This document shows positions 33,396 to 41,853 of a stretch of 64,000 nucleotides of DNA, one piece after another; within the stretch, counting starts at the first letter, position 1, and each line of letters opens with the position of its first letter. The DNA comes from Alteromonas gilva (GTDB lineage: Bacteria; Pseudomonadota; Gammaproteobacteria; Enterobacterales; Alteromonadaceae). Location: the NCBI RefSeq assembly GCF_028595265.1, contig NZ_JAQQXP010000004.1:112394-176393 (forward strand), read 5' to 3'. Under the pieces are notes generated by a model, which did no database searches, was not told the origin of the DNA, and saw nothing but the letters and a program-made list of their open reading frames with translations. The translations under genes were made by a program, and so were the position numbers.

Positions 33396-34063
33396 TGAAA
33401 TACAAAGGCCACTTTGACGGGGCGTGCAACCCTAACCCAGGGGCTATCGGCCTTGGTATTTCTATCAATGACGATGCCGGGCAAGAAATTGACTATGGAT
33501 ACATGCCTAAAGGTACCGGCACAAACAATGAGGCTGAATACCTTGCTGTCCTGTTGCTGCTTCAAAGAGCCCTTCACATGGGTATAACCAGCATTGAATG
33601 TGTTGGTGACTCTAAATTGGTCGTTAATCAATTAAATGGCACTTACAGAATCAACCAGGATTCACTGCTGAAACTTCACGGCAAGGTCATGCACCTTGTT
33701 AATCAGTTTGACAGTTGTGAATTTCTCTGGGTGAGAAGACAGCATAACACTCGGGCAGATGAACTATCAAAGATGGCTCTTGAAACGAACGAGTCTTTCT
33801 TTAGCCAAGCACCAACAATTACAAAAAAAGCAGCACAGGCGCCCAGTGAGGCTCCGAAGGCCGAACACGTAAATCGTATACCAGTGGTTAAAACCTTAAC
33901 TGATGGTCGTATATTCATTTCTGACAGCCGGGGGATAAGCATCCTTGAGCCCCGCTCCAGAACATGCACTTGCAGTTGTTTCCATAAGCACAAAAGCTGC
34001 TTTCATCTGAATACATTTTTACGCCTGAAGCACAAGCCTCAAAAGGTTGCACTAATAGGATAA
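33395..34063 (+). CDS. RNase HI-family protein with C-terminal SWIM-like zinc motif
   Basis: 222 residues from the ATG at 33395, which overlaps the iscB stop (TGATG). RNase H signature: D8 in HFDGACNPNPG, E48 in NNEAEY, D72 in VGDSKLV, and HNTRADELSKMA near residue 115. A linker leads to a tail with CTCSCFHKHKSCFH, matching the CxCxnCxH SWIM pattern. RNase HI removes RNA from RNA:DNA hybrids; SWIM fingers bind DNA or protein. The iscB element separates it from its original ribosome site, so expression now probably relies on coupling to iscB translation. ssb follows 44 bp downstream. Confidence 0.85.
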   Translation: MKYKGHFDGACNPNPGAIGLGISINDDAGQEIDYGYMPKGTGTNNEAEYLAVLLLLQRALHMGITSIECVGDSKLVVNQLNGTYRINQDSLLKLHGKVMHLVNQFDSCEFLWVRRQHNTRADELSKMALETNESFFSQAPTITKKAAQAPSEAPKAEHVNRIPVVKTLTDGRIFISDSRGISILEPRSRTCTCSCFHKHKSCFHLNTFLRLKHKPQKVALIG

Positions 34064-34107
34064 CTGTTAAGCTAAACACAAATCGAATTTGAAAATCGGA
34101 GTAGGAT

Positions 34108-34575
34108 ATGAATCGTGGTATTAATAAAGTCATCTTGGTCGGGAACCTTGGTAACGACCCAGAAGTACGTTACATGCCCAACGGCAACGCCGTTGCCAAC
34201 CTGAGCCTGGCTACCAGCGAAAGTTGGAAGGATCAGCAAGGTCAAATGCAGGAGCGTACTGAATGGCATCGCTTAACCATGTATCGTCGCCTGGCGGAAG
34301 TAGCTGGTGAGTACCTGAAGAAAGGCTCACAAATTTACGTAGAAGGTAAACTGCAAACCCGCAAATGGCAGGATCAGCAAGGCCAGGATCGCTATACTAC
34401 TGAAATCATTGTTGACCAAATGCAAATGCTAGGTGGTGGTAGTGTTGACGATGGAGGTCAGCGCTCCGGAGGTAATCAGCGCGGTCAACAGCCTCCGCCA
34501 ACACAACAACCTAGTCAAGGAAGTGGATACCAGCAGCCAGCTCCGCTGCCTGACTTCGATTTTGATGATAACTAG
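34108..34575 (+). CDS. ssb: Single-stranded DNA-binding protein
   Basis: 155 residues. The N-terminal OB fold is typical (MNRGINKVILVGNLGNDPEVRY, ...TEWHRLTMYRRLAEVAGEYLKKGSQIYVEGKLQTRKWQDQ). A Gly/Gln/Pro-rich linker and an acidic tip DFDFDDN follow; the usual terminal Pro-Phe is missing, which may alter partner binding. Ribosome site GGAGTAGG. Plasmid SSBs protect ssDNA during transfer and work with annealases such as the RecT at 38945. A terminator follows. Confidence 0.95.
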   Translation: MNRGINKVILVGNLGNDPEVRYMPNGNAVANLSLATSESWKDQQGQMQERTEWHRLTMYRRLAEVAGEYLKKGSQIYVEGKLQTRKWQDQQGQDRYTTEIIVDQMQMLGGGSVDDGGQRSGGNQRGQQPPPTQQPSQGSGYQQPAPLPDFDFDDN

Positions 34576-34626
34576 CCGTTCTGAACAAGAATAAAATCTA
34601 ATCTATTATGTAGAAACATTCCCCAG

Positions 34627-34650
34627 AAGCCTCATTTTATGAGGCTTTTT
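34627..34650 (+). terminator. Terminator after ssb
   Basis: AAGCCTCAT-TTT-ATGAGGCTT with TTTT; it may also serve the convergent gene at 34653. Confidence 0.85.
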
Positions 34651-34652
34651 TG

Positions 34653-35603
34653 TTAGCTATCATTTCCATTGCTAATATGTGCAGCATACATCTCAGCATG
34701 TCTAAGTACATGCTCAGCCGACTTCACATCATCTAACATCTCAATTGCTGGCCTTGGTAGCGGCTCCAGGCCTTCTATACATGTGGGATATGGCTCTTGT
34801 TCCAGCCACTGAAACACTTTATTTCTCTTCCTTAAAGCCGCAAACAACACATCAAAGATTTCCAAGGCCAGCTGTCGTTGGCCAAACCACTCCATAGGTT
34901 TTCTGATTGGGAGTTTTATTGGGATTCTTTCTCGATGTTGCTCTGTGATCTTGTATGGGAACTGCGCGGCTTCTAGCTCTTCTGAATTAAAATACAACCT
35001 TAGCCAGCTTGAGCATCTAGCCAAGGTAGGGGATGGACTCCTGCTTTCCTCAAAGCCTGGCGTTACTATACCCACATTCACATGCTCCATCGATTGCAGG
35101 GTTTCATACAATCTAACGAAATCAGTGTCATTTGATACAAACACCATATGCTGCTGCCGAGTATCTGTCAGAGCATCCTTCATGGCTTCAACGGCAATAT
35201 TTACGTCAGTTTGCTTCTCTTCTATCCGCCAAACTGAGACATTCTCACAATCCGGATGCAATGCTTTGGGATTATCTTTATCAACCAACCTTTGGTTATA
35301 CGGCCGCACGCTATGGTAGCCAAATATAATATCCAGAACATCATCAGAGTAAGAGGCTAACAAAGCGGAATGATATGCTTCCTGGTCACGCTTGGCGGTT
35401 TTGGAAAACGTAACTTTTGGCTCAACAAGAGATGTGAAGTACTTCACTTTGAGGTCGATGTCTGCTGCATTCAGCAAATGTGGAGGGGCTGACTCTCTGA
35501 CAATTTGCTCAATTAGCTTTACCGGATCTAGCCATTTATGGGGTCCATGCTTTAGAGAGCCGTAATAAAGATTGTATCCATCAATATAAATACGTAGTAT
35601 CAA
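34653..35603 (-). CDS. NYN-domain (LabA/DUF88-like) ribonuclease
   Basis: 316 residues. PIN-like NYN fold acidic residues: D8 in IYIDGYNLYYG, D in EEKQTDVNIAVEAMKDAL near 132, and D-x-D in FVSNDTDFVRL near 157. NYN proteins are metal-dependent RNases. The final 100 residues are an extra helical region. It stands alone between two terminators with no tra box. A role in RNA turnover or defence is inferred. Confidence 0.85.
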   Translation of the reverse strand: MILRIYIDGYNLYYGSLKHGPHKWLDPVKLIEQIVRESAPPHLLNAADIDLKVKYFTSLVEPKVTFSKTAKRDQEAYHSALLASYSDDVLDIIFGYHSVRPYNQRLVDKDNPKALHPDCENVSVWRIEEKQTDVNIAVEAMKDALTDTRQQHMVFVSNDTDFVRLYETLQSMEHVNVGIVTPGFEESRSPSPTLARCSSWLRLYFNSEELEAAQFPYKITEQHRERIPIKLPIRKPMEWFGQRQLALEIFDVLFAALRKRNKVFQWLEQEPYPTCIEGLEPLPRPAIEMLDDVKSAEHVLRHAEMYAAHISNGNDS

Positions 35604-35627
35604 ATCCCTTTACCCCGGAAACGAAAA

Positions 35628-35650
35628 AACCGGCAAAGCAGCCGGCCTTT
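35628..35650 (-). terminator. Rho-independent terminator
   Basis: Minus strand CCGGC-TGCTTT-GCCGG followed by TTTTTT, downstream of the gene ending at 35759. Confidence 0.85.
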
Positions 35651-35758
35651 TCACCCTAGTCTCGAAAGTCGCGATGCATCCGTAGAATTCGGGTTAGTTG
35701 TTATTTTTAATATTAGCAGTGAATGACTACCATACTGGTCTAACCAGTTAGGCCGCAT

Positions 35759-36352
35759 TTATGAAAACCTCGCTGTAGCCATTTCTCTAAACGCCCTTTC
35801 AGCATCGAAAGCAAAACGGTTCACCTGCTGCAATATATTAGCAACACACCGACCTCCTTCAAGGATAATTTGACTTCTCATCTTTATCTTTGATTTTTCA
35901 TTGTACAAGGTGGAAACATTGAACATGGCGTTGATAGCATTCATTTGAAAATAATCAGCATGAACAATAGGATCAAACTCACATAATGCCTGAATAGATT
36001 CAGTGTACTCGCCCTCGCCCCAACCGCTTGCGTCACCCATCGCTTCAAAGGTCAGTTTGCCATAGTAGGTTTTAATAAGCACCATTCTGGTGTTCTCAGG
36101 CCCCTTAACAACACAAGGCGTGGCTTCTACCGTCATCCCCAGGATATCCACCAGCTCTTCGGCCGTAACCATTTCTATCATGCTGTGATGCAACTTATGA
36201 GAATTCTCACTGTTATCCAATTGCTCACTCGTTCCGCCCTTTCTCACCAGCAGACCTTCAGTAAGGCCACCTACATCCGGATGAGCAATCTGCTCTCTTG
36301 CCGAGCCTGTATTTTCAGAGTCAAAATTAATATCCGGTACATTTTTTTTCAT
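35759..36352 (-). CDS. Hypothetical protein, possible YbjN-like fold
   Basis: 197 residues, soluble and acidic. The first 55 are low complexity. The rest (VTAEELVDILGMTVEATPC...TRMVLIKTYYGKLTFEAMGDASG...HADYFQMNAINAMFNVSTLYNEKSKIKMRS) alternates helices and strands like YbjN/secretion-chaperone-like domains; that resemblance is weak. It is 7 bp from the stop of the hydrolase gene and ends at a terminator, so it is the last gene of the 37613-35759 unit. Confidence 0.5.
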   Translation of the reverse strand: MKKNVPDINFDSENTGSAREQIAHPDVGGLTEGLLVRKGGTSEQLDNSENSHKLHHSMIEMVTAEELVDILGMTVEATPCVVKGPENTRMVLIKTYYGKLTFEAMGDASGWGEGEYTESIQALCEFDPIVHADYFQMNAINAMFNVSTLYNEKSKIKMRSQIILEGGRCVANILQQVNRFAFDAERAFREMATARFS

Positions 36353-36359
36353 TGATTTA

Positions 36360-36839
36360 CTAAAAGCCTATTACATAAGTTAGAGAAGCGCTGGCAATTC
36401 CAAGAGATAAAACCCATTCACCAATGGAGTTGGTATCCGCTACCAACCATGCTCTGTAGGTTTTTCTTGATGGGTAAAACAAAGTCACACCCGAAGGGGT
36501 AAGAAAGTCTCCAAGCAAATGGAGGAAGTATCCTACCGCGACCCAGTAGATCCATAGCGCTTCAAATTGATAGGCCAGCAACACAATCAAAGCGCAAGCC
36601 AGAAGGCTATGTGTGAACCCTCTATGCCCAAAAACGATATGTATGGGATAAGATAGCCACCTACACCGCCGACCTATGGTTGAATCTGGATGGTCAATGT
36701 CAGGAAGTAACACTCCCAGCATGACCAACCCCCAGGTTAAAGCAAAACTTGTATCTGCTTGCCAAGCGCCGCCTGTTGCCCAGTGAACATAACTCACGAA
36801 GGCAGAGGCAGCGACTATCATGTGGCCAGCAATCATCAT
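36360..36839 (-). CDS. YdjM/DUF457-family membrane metal-dependent hydrolase
   Basis: 159 residues with four hydrophobic segments. The family pattern is complete: H6, LLPDIDHPDS near 44-53, GHRGFTHSLL near 76-85, and GYFLHLLGDFLTPSGVTLFYP near 104-124. These His/Asp form a metal site like that of membrane hydrolases; E. coli YdjM is the best known member and is LexA-regulated. The substrate is unknown. It is the middle gene of a three-gene unit with an LPP20-like lipoprotein. Confidence 0.85.
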   Translation of the reverse strand: MMIAGHMIVAASAFVSYVHWATGGAWQADTSFALTWGLVMLGVLLPDIDHPDSTIGRRCRWLSYPIHIVFGHRGFTHSLLACALIVLLAYQFEALWIYWVAVGYFLHLLGDFLTPSGVTLFYPSRKTYRAWLVADTNSIGEWVLSLGIASASLTYVIGF

Positions 36840-36851
36840 TGCGACAAAACC

Positions 36852-37613
36852 TTAAAATGCGCCAGTGCGAACACTGTCACCTGTCGCTTCAGGGTTAGTG
36901 TCCTTGGAAGCATTATCTGCTTCCGATTGCTTACGGATGATTTCAGCGCGGTTTTGGAGTGCTTCCTGCTCACGGTTGAACTGTGCCAGCTTTTCACTTT
37001 CCACCTGCTTACGACGCTTATCTAAACGACGCTCAAGATCATCAAATGACGCTCTGACAGTCTTATCCAGAGTTTTATTGCGCTCCTGCTGCAACACCTT
37101 GTTGAACGCATCAAATGGCAGCTTCAGCAAGACATAAGCATGATTAACACCACGGATAGGCTTTACAACCTGCTCAATGACTTCGTAACCAACAATCGGC
37201 ACAGAATCCACCAGCTTATCGATCAAAAATTCAGTCTGAGTGACTACATCACCATCAGAATTGCCACGCTCAAACGCACGCTCAGAGCCGGACAGCTCCT
37301 GCTTGTACATCTTGGCCAGATCAAACTCTGCCTGTAATCGCGCAGCCTTTATCACATGAGACAGGCTTTTAGACTTTGCGATGCCGACACCATACATGCC
37401 TGTGCCATCAGATTGAGGCGGCTCTAATACCCAGTCCGGGGCGGCTTCAATTTCTTCTTCACGCTGTTCCTGCATGACCTCTTCACGGGCTTCCTGAACA
37501 TCCAGACGCTGCTCTTCCAGCTCTTCTAAGCGATTGGCCAAATCCCCATTAGAGGAAGCACAGCCACCCAAAAACAAACCAGTAACAACCGTAAGTAATA
37601 ATGTCTTTTTCAT
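36852..37613 (-). CDS. LPP20-like lipoprotein with coiled coil
   Basis: 253 residues from the ATG at 37613 (GGAGAG upstream). Lipobox LGGC, Cys18. Residues 25-60 are a Glu/Arg-rich coiled coil. Then comes an LPP20-like domain (APDWVLEPP.. GMYGVGIAKSKSLSHVIKAARLQAEFDLAKMY), and the C-terminal third is a second coiled coil. LPP20-family proteins are outer-membrane-associated lipoproteins of unclear function. Box F with TAAAAT precedes it. Confidence 0.8.
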   Translation of the reverse strand: MKKTLLLTVVTGLFLGGCASSNGDLANRLEELEEQRLDVQEAREEVMQEQREEEIEAAPDWVLEPPQSDGTGMYGVGIAKSKSLSHVIKAARLQAEFDLAKMYKQELSGSERAFERGNSDGDVVTQTEFLIDKLVDSVPIVGYEVIEQVVKPIRGVNHAYVLLKLPFDAFNKVLQQERNKTLDKTVRASFDDLERRLDKRRKQVESEKLAQFNREQEALQNRAEIIRKQSEADNASKDTNPEATGDSVRTGAF

Positions 37614-37667
37614 AGTCACTCTCCAATGTAGTGAAGTATTTTAAGTTAATCTCTCATGCCATCTTGT

Positions 37668-37699
37668 TAATAGACGGTTTTGAATTCGGGGGTCTACTT
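37668..37699 (-). promoter_or_regulatory. tra-regulon box F
   Basis: Minus strand AAGTAGA-N18-TCTATTA; TAAAAT starts 25 bp past the proximal half-site. The outer half overlaps the recE stop codon region. Confidence 0.6.
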
Positions 37700-38798
37700 A
37701 CTCAAATACAATTGTGCAATCGTCTTCCGACCACCCATACCACCTCCCAGTTTTGTTACATTCATTAAGACGGCGTAATGCACCATCGACCTTTATTTTG
37801 GCACTATATGTTCGCTTCTCACTTAACACGTATGGCTGGCAAATATCAGCATTCACATACTCAGTTGCCACGAAAGTAAACTCCCTGACATCAATCCCCG
37901 CGAGTAAAGCCACATACTTATAAAACTCCTGCTGGACGTCGTAACTAAGGTTGTTTAACTGCCTTAGAAACTCTTCCGGCTTAGTTGAAGCTGTAGTTTT
38001 CATATCTACAGCAGTATCGTCATGGCGCAACCAATCGAACTTGACCTTCAACATCATCCCCGTGACAGGGCATCGAGCAATGATGGCCACTTCTGGCAAA
38101 CCATTCTGGAAATATGCATTTGCTTCAGCATGATCCCGGGTGGTCTTGGCTGCCCGGTGGGCGTCATCCCACACCTGCCCATCGACAGGAACCTTCCCGC
38201 CATATGTGGTGATTTCTTCACCCTCAACCATCTCCTGCTTAGGCTCACCCTGCTTGGCATAAAGCTTCTCTTTAATGTCATCAAAAATCTGAATCTTTGG
38301 ATTGGCTTCAATTAAACGTTGAACCTTTTCAGCCTTTGTTCCAGACTTTTTCAGCCCTAATGCAACCAACTCCACTTCAATTTGAGTTGCGGTTTGCAAG
38401 GCATCAGGATAATCAGACGGCACAACATCGCGAAAAAACTGCTTGTAATAACCCTCTGGCTCCAGGATCAATGTATGAGCGTGCGTACCCGCATCAAACG
38501 TTCTCTTCTGCGTTAATGTTCGCTTCCGCTCAATACCGGATAAATATTCACGGTAGTAGTGTGCTGGTGAAGACATGAACGTCTTAAGCTTTGATGAACT
38601 AAGGGCCGGCAGAGAGTGATAAACATCATTCGGCATATCGAGATAAATCCCCTCGATAAGCTCACCCTGACAATCCCTGAAAAGTTCCTCTCCACTATCC
38701 CCATATGAAGGCTGTGCTCTTTCCGCCCAGTTCGACAATAAATTGTCAGATGGAAATACCTCTCCTGTTAGCTCATCAATACTTACTGCTACTGACAT
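37698..38798 (-). CDS. RecE-like 5'-3' exonuclease (PD-(D/E)XK)
   Basis: 366 residues from the ATG at 38798 (GAGG upstream). The fold of exonuclease VIII-type nucleases is indicated by YHSLPALSSSKLKTFMSSPAHYY, FDAGTHAHTLILEPE, and the catalytic core VKFDWLRHDDTAVDMKTT (Asp, then D-x-K) followed by YDVQQEFYKYVA. Such enzymes resect dsDNA ends to leave 3' ssDNA for a RecT annealase. recT is divergent across a 146-bp promoter region. Confidence 0.85.
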   Translation of the reverse strand: MSVAVSIDELTGEVFPSDNLLSNWAERAQPSYGDSGEELFRDCQGELIEGIYLDMPNDVYHSLPALSSSKLKTFMSSPAHYYREYLSGIERKRTLTQKRTFDAGTHAHTLILEPEGYYKQFFRDVVPSDYPDALQTATQIEVELVALGLKKSGTKAEKVQRLIEANPKIQIFDDIKEKLYAKQGEPKQEMVEGEEITTYGGKVPVDGQVWDDAHRAAKTTRDHAEANAYFQNGLPEVAIIARCPVTGMMLKVKFDWLRHDDTAVDMKTTASTKPEEFLRQLNNLSYDVQQEFYKYVALLAGIDVREFTFVATEYVNADICQPYVLSEKRTYSAKIKVDGALRRLNECNKTGRWYGWSEDDCTIVFE

Positions 38799-38827
38799 AA
38801 ACACCTCGTCACATTCGATTTGAGAAC

Positions 38828-38863
38828 ATTTAAACACGGTTTAAAAATCCCGCTACCAAACGT
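38828..38863 (-). promoter_or_regulatory. recE promoter, TCAAACGGTAGCG-type, with palindrome
   Basis: Minus strand ACGTTTGGTAGCG, 17 bp, TTAAAT (38833-38828). The -10 overlaps the palindrome TTTAAAC-ACG-GTTTAAA (38829-38845), a candidate operator in the recE-recT divergent region. Confidence 0.5.
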
Positions 38864-38944
38864 CCCACATCGCTATACCCCTTGTATTCATAGGGTTTCA
38901 ACAGCCAGATTCATTCGGTGGCGAGAAATTCAAGGCGTCTTATC

Positions 38945-39787
38945 ATGTCTACAGTTTCAAACACCGGAGCAACAAACATGCTGAACAGAAATGAGTTAAT
39001 TGCCTTATATAAAGATGAAGAGTTTAAGGCGTCGTTTATTGCCAACTATGTTGATAAAAATGTGCATCTGCATGTAGCACAGAAAGAATTCATTACCGCT
39101 TTTAATTTGATTGCCAATGACAATGGCAGTCAGGAACGACCCGCCATAAAGCAGGCCTCTGCCAGCTCCATTAAAAGCACCTTTTTGATGATCAGCTCCT
39201 ATGGGCTCTCCTTCGACCCTAATGAAAAGGAGGTTTACGTCTACGGCGAGCATCGTGACCCAAATAAGGTTGGTTTAGGGGTTACCTTGGGATATCGCGG
39301 CATGCGCCGGATTGCGATGAATTCCGGAAAGGTGAAGGTGATCACTTCAGAGATTGTTTACGAGTCTGACAGCTTCACTTGGTTGGGCGCCGATAAAGCA
39401 CCTAGCTTTGCAAGTACTGGGCGCAACCAGGATGACAACATCTCATGCGGATTTGTCACCATTAGACTGATGGATAACAGCGTTGTGTCTTTCAAAATGT
39501 CAGCAGCCGAGTTGCTACAAATTGAAAATGACAACATCCAGATGGAAACAGAGTTCACTGGCGATCCAAACAATTCACTGTATCGAACAGCCTGGCGTGA
39601 ACGCTGCCTAAGAGCTGCTTTGTGGCGCAGTGCTTACCGTGAGTATCAACACTTATTCATGGATACCGGAAAAATCGTAGACGACCAAGGCACGCTGGAG
39701 TCAGAAACGGAAACCGCAGACGCTTTTGAAGCAATGATGGCAGAGGCATTAGCCGAGAATGACAACCCACAAGCTGTGAACGCTTAA
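38945..39787 (+). CDS. recT: RecT-family single-strand annealing protein
   Basis: 280 residues from the ATG at 38945; the earlier in-frame start at 38918 lacks a ribosome site. RecT pattern: SIKSTFLMISSYGLSFDP..KEVYVYGEH, VGLGVTLGYRGMRRIAMNSGKVKVITSEIVYESDSFTW, then a C-terminal Arg/Trp stretch YRTAWRERCLRAALWRSAYREYQHLFM. RecT anneals complementary ssDNA. It leads the plus-strand unit recT - 39799 - 40726. Confidence 0.9.
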   Translation: MSTVSNTGATNMLNRNELIALYKDEEFKASFIANYVDKNVHLHVAQKEFITAFNLIANDNGSQERPAIKQASASSIKSTFLMISSYGLSFDPNEKEVYVYGEHRDPNKVGLGVTLGYRGMRRIAMNSGKVKVITSEIVYESDSFTWLGADKAPSFASTGRNQDDNISCGFVTIRLMDNSVVSFKMSAAELLQIENDNIQMETEFTGDPNNSLYRTAWRERCLRAALWRSAYREYQHLFMDTGKIVDDQGTLESETETADAFEAMMAEALAENDNPQAVNA

Positions 39788-39798
39788 GGAGAAATGCT

Positions 39799-40713
39799 GT
39801 GAGAGATACCGTTATTGCATTAAACGGCCTGTATGGGGCACAGAAAAATCGCGAGCTAACTGTTTGGTTAAATGAGCAGTTTGCTCGCCAAGGCTCTTTT
39901 GAGGGTGGCTCAGTGTCACTGTCTGACATTAAAGAAGAGAGCATTATCAATGCCATTTTGGAAGCAGATGCGGAGTTATCTTTAACCGTAGATCAGTTAA
40001 TTCGCCATGTAATGGTTGTCCCGGCCTTAAGTAAAAACCATCAGACGTTTGAGCCTGTAATTAGATTCAAATCCGGCTTTTTTAAGTCATTGCTTCACTA
40101 TGGTAAGCAAATCAAAATCGACGCCGTGGAAGCTGTTCGATTGGGCGATAAATTTGAACGCTATGGCAACGACAAGCATGTTTTCCACCAGCAGGCAGCG
40201 AACAACCATGATGCTCAGGTATTAATGGTGTACTTAAATGGGACTATCAAAGGCACAGAACAGGAGTTCTCAGTCGTACTGAATGAAAAAGAAGTGGCGG
40301 CCATCAAGACTGAAATGATCGACAAGTTCTATAACGGTGTTGACCCGTTCACAGCAGGTGAATGGTTAGATGTTGTTTTCAGTGCATTATTCACCCGGAT
40401 GTATGATGAAGACATCTTCATCGTTCTCCAGTCCATATTGTCAGACAGTCACTTTGAGCTTTACAAAAAGCTCAAAGCGTTCGGTGTGGGCAGATTCAAC
40501 CCCCATTCAAATGGTGGCCTAAAGGTCTATTCATCTTATGGTAAGCACATCGGAACCAAGCGTTTTGCATTCAATGCTATCGAAAGAAAGCAGCAGGAAA
40601 GCACTTCACCACCAGAACTCAAAATAATTACCGGTGGTGCTGGCAAGCCGAAAAAGACCGAAACCAAAAAGCACATCGACGAAGACATCATGAAGGACTT
40701 CGGCGGCTTTTAA
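39799..40713 (+). CDS. Possible diverged second RecT-like protein
   Basis: 304 residues from GTG at 39799 with AAGGAG 7 bp upstream. By eye it resembles RecT in order: PVIRFKSGFFKSLLHYGKQIKIDAVEAVRLGDKFE (compare GYRGMRRIAMNSGKVKVITSEIVYESD in its neighbour), a strand pair AQVLMVYLNGTIKGTEQEFSVVLNEKE, and W-x-DVVFSALFTRMY where RecT has its final helix. The last residues DIMKDFGGF form an SSB-like acidic-aromatic tip. It may be a paralogue or a partner protein; I am not sure. Confidence 0.45.
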   Translation: MRDTVIALNGLYGAQKNRELTVWLNEQFARQGSFEGGSVSLSDIKEESIINAILEADAELSLTVDQLIRHVMVVPALSKNHQTFEPVIRFKSGFFKSLLHYGKQIKIDAVEAVRLGDKFERYGNDKHVFHQQAANNHDAQVLMVYLNGTIKGTEQEFSVVLNEKEVAAIKTEMIDKFYNGVDPFTAGEWLDVVFSALFTRMYDEDIFIVLQSILSDSHFELYKKLKAFGVGRFNPHSNGGLKVYSSYGKHIGTKRFAFNAIERKQQESTSPPELKIITGGAGKPKKTETKKHIDEDIMKDFGGF

Positions 40714-40725
40714 TTAGGAACTTCA

Positions 40726-41811
40726 ATGTTACGCAAAGAGAATATAGAACTGAGCAAGGCAAGAAGAAACTTTGCCCAGCATATGAAACCCAACATCATT
40801 AAGTACGTGGAGCTGGAAGGTCGCTCACGCCGCCACATCAAGCTTACTCGCATCGTGATTAGTGAACTTCCAGATGGTCAGTTTACTGTTGGTGTTATGC
40901 GATACGGGCAGAAAATTGACACCTACTCTTGTTCATATGTGCCTGACGTTGGAATTTACTCCCAGCGTTACTTTGCGGAAGAAAAGTTAAACGAAATTCT
41001 TACTATCGAAGAAATGGAAGGTTTTGAGGTTTCTGATGAGTACGAGGCCCCCATCCAAAACCTGTTCGATAAACGATTTGAGTTTGGCAGGTTGAATGCC
41101 TCTAACAACGTTGCTTTCTATGGGGCTCACCAGCATGAGCATCATCGGTTCATCAGCCAGCCAATTCCGGCTGGCCTGCATGTGATCGCCAAAGTTGATG
41201 CTTTCGGCAATATGGCCATCCAAGACATCAATTTCGCAAACAAGCCGCTGCAAGAGTCGAATTTAATATCACAACGGGCTGAGTCGTATCTGAGATCGAT
41301 TATGTCTGTGGATGGATTCAGGGGCGCCTGTCTCGAGGGTTTCTTCGATGGCCAAAACCTGTTTGTGGTCGATGCCGGCTATTTGCACGACCAATGCTTT
41401 GCCGATACCCCGCTAAAAGACCGACTGGAAATTATAGAAGGTCTTATTACCAAGTTTGACCAGCCAGACGGGTGCAGATTTATTTCAGGCTCTATAAACA
41501 AGCCAGAGTCATGGATGAACACCTATCGCTTTGGTCGCAATAAAGGAATGCTATTGCGGGAAACTAATTCTAAATTCATTCTACAACTTGATCCGACCCA
41601 AAGTCAGCCAGGCACAATGTTGAGTGAATCCAATGTTTCAACCTACATTGGAGGGCATGTGGTAGATGGTGTTTTAAGCCTTAGAAACGAAGTGCAGATA
41701 AAGGAAAGAGCCACAATCAGGTACCCAGGCAAAACAAGCGGCGCCCTACCCTTTTTGTATCGTGCTATCGGAAACTATGCAGATGAGCAGGAGCAGGCTT
41801 TACTGTTTTAG
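40726..41811 (+). CDS. DNA ligase-like nucleotidyltransferase-fold protein, degenerate
   Basis: 361 residues, 12 bp after the previous stop. Traces of ATP-dependent ligase motifs occur in order: AKVDAFGN near 145 (motif I is normally KxDG), ACLEGFFDGQNLFVVDAGYL (motif III region), ADTPLKDRLEIIEGL (the PLxxR helix before motif IV), and GRNKGMLLRETNSKF (motif IV is normally EGxxxR). The changes at motifs I and IV raise doubt about catalysis. With RecE, RecT and SSB nearby, end joining or nick handling is a plausible role. Confidence 0.4.
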   Translation: MLRKENIELSKARRNFAQHMKPNIIKYVELEGRSRRHIKLTRIVISELPDGQFTVGVMRYGQKIDTYSCSYVPDVGIYSQRYFAEEKLNEILTIEEMEGFEVSDEYEAPIQNLFDKRFEFGRLNASNNVAFYGAHQHEHHRFISQPIPAGLHVIAKVDAFGNMAIQDINFANKPLQESNLISQRAESYLRSIMSVDGFRGACLEGFFDGQNLFVVDAGYLHDQCFADTPLKDRLEIIEGLITKFDQPDGCRFISGSINKPESWMNTYRFGRNKGMLLRETNSKFILQLDPTQSQPGTMLSESNVSTYIGGHVVDGVLSLRNEVQIKERATIRYPGKTSGALPFLYRAIGNYADEQEQALLF

Positions 41812-41853
41812 GTAACTCAAGGCGCTTGGAATTTGGAGCTTACTGTCTGAATT

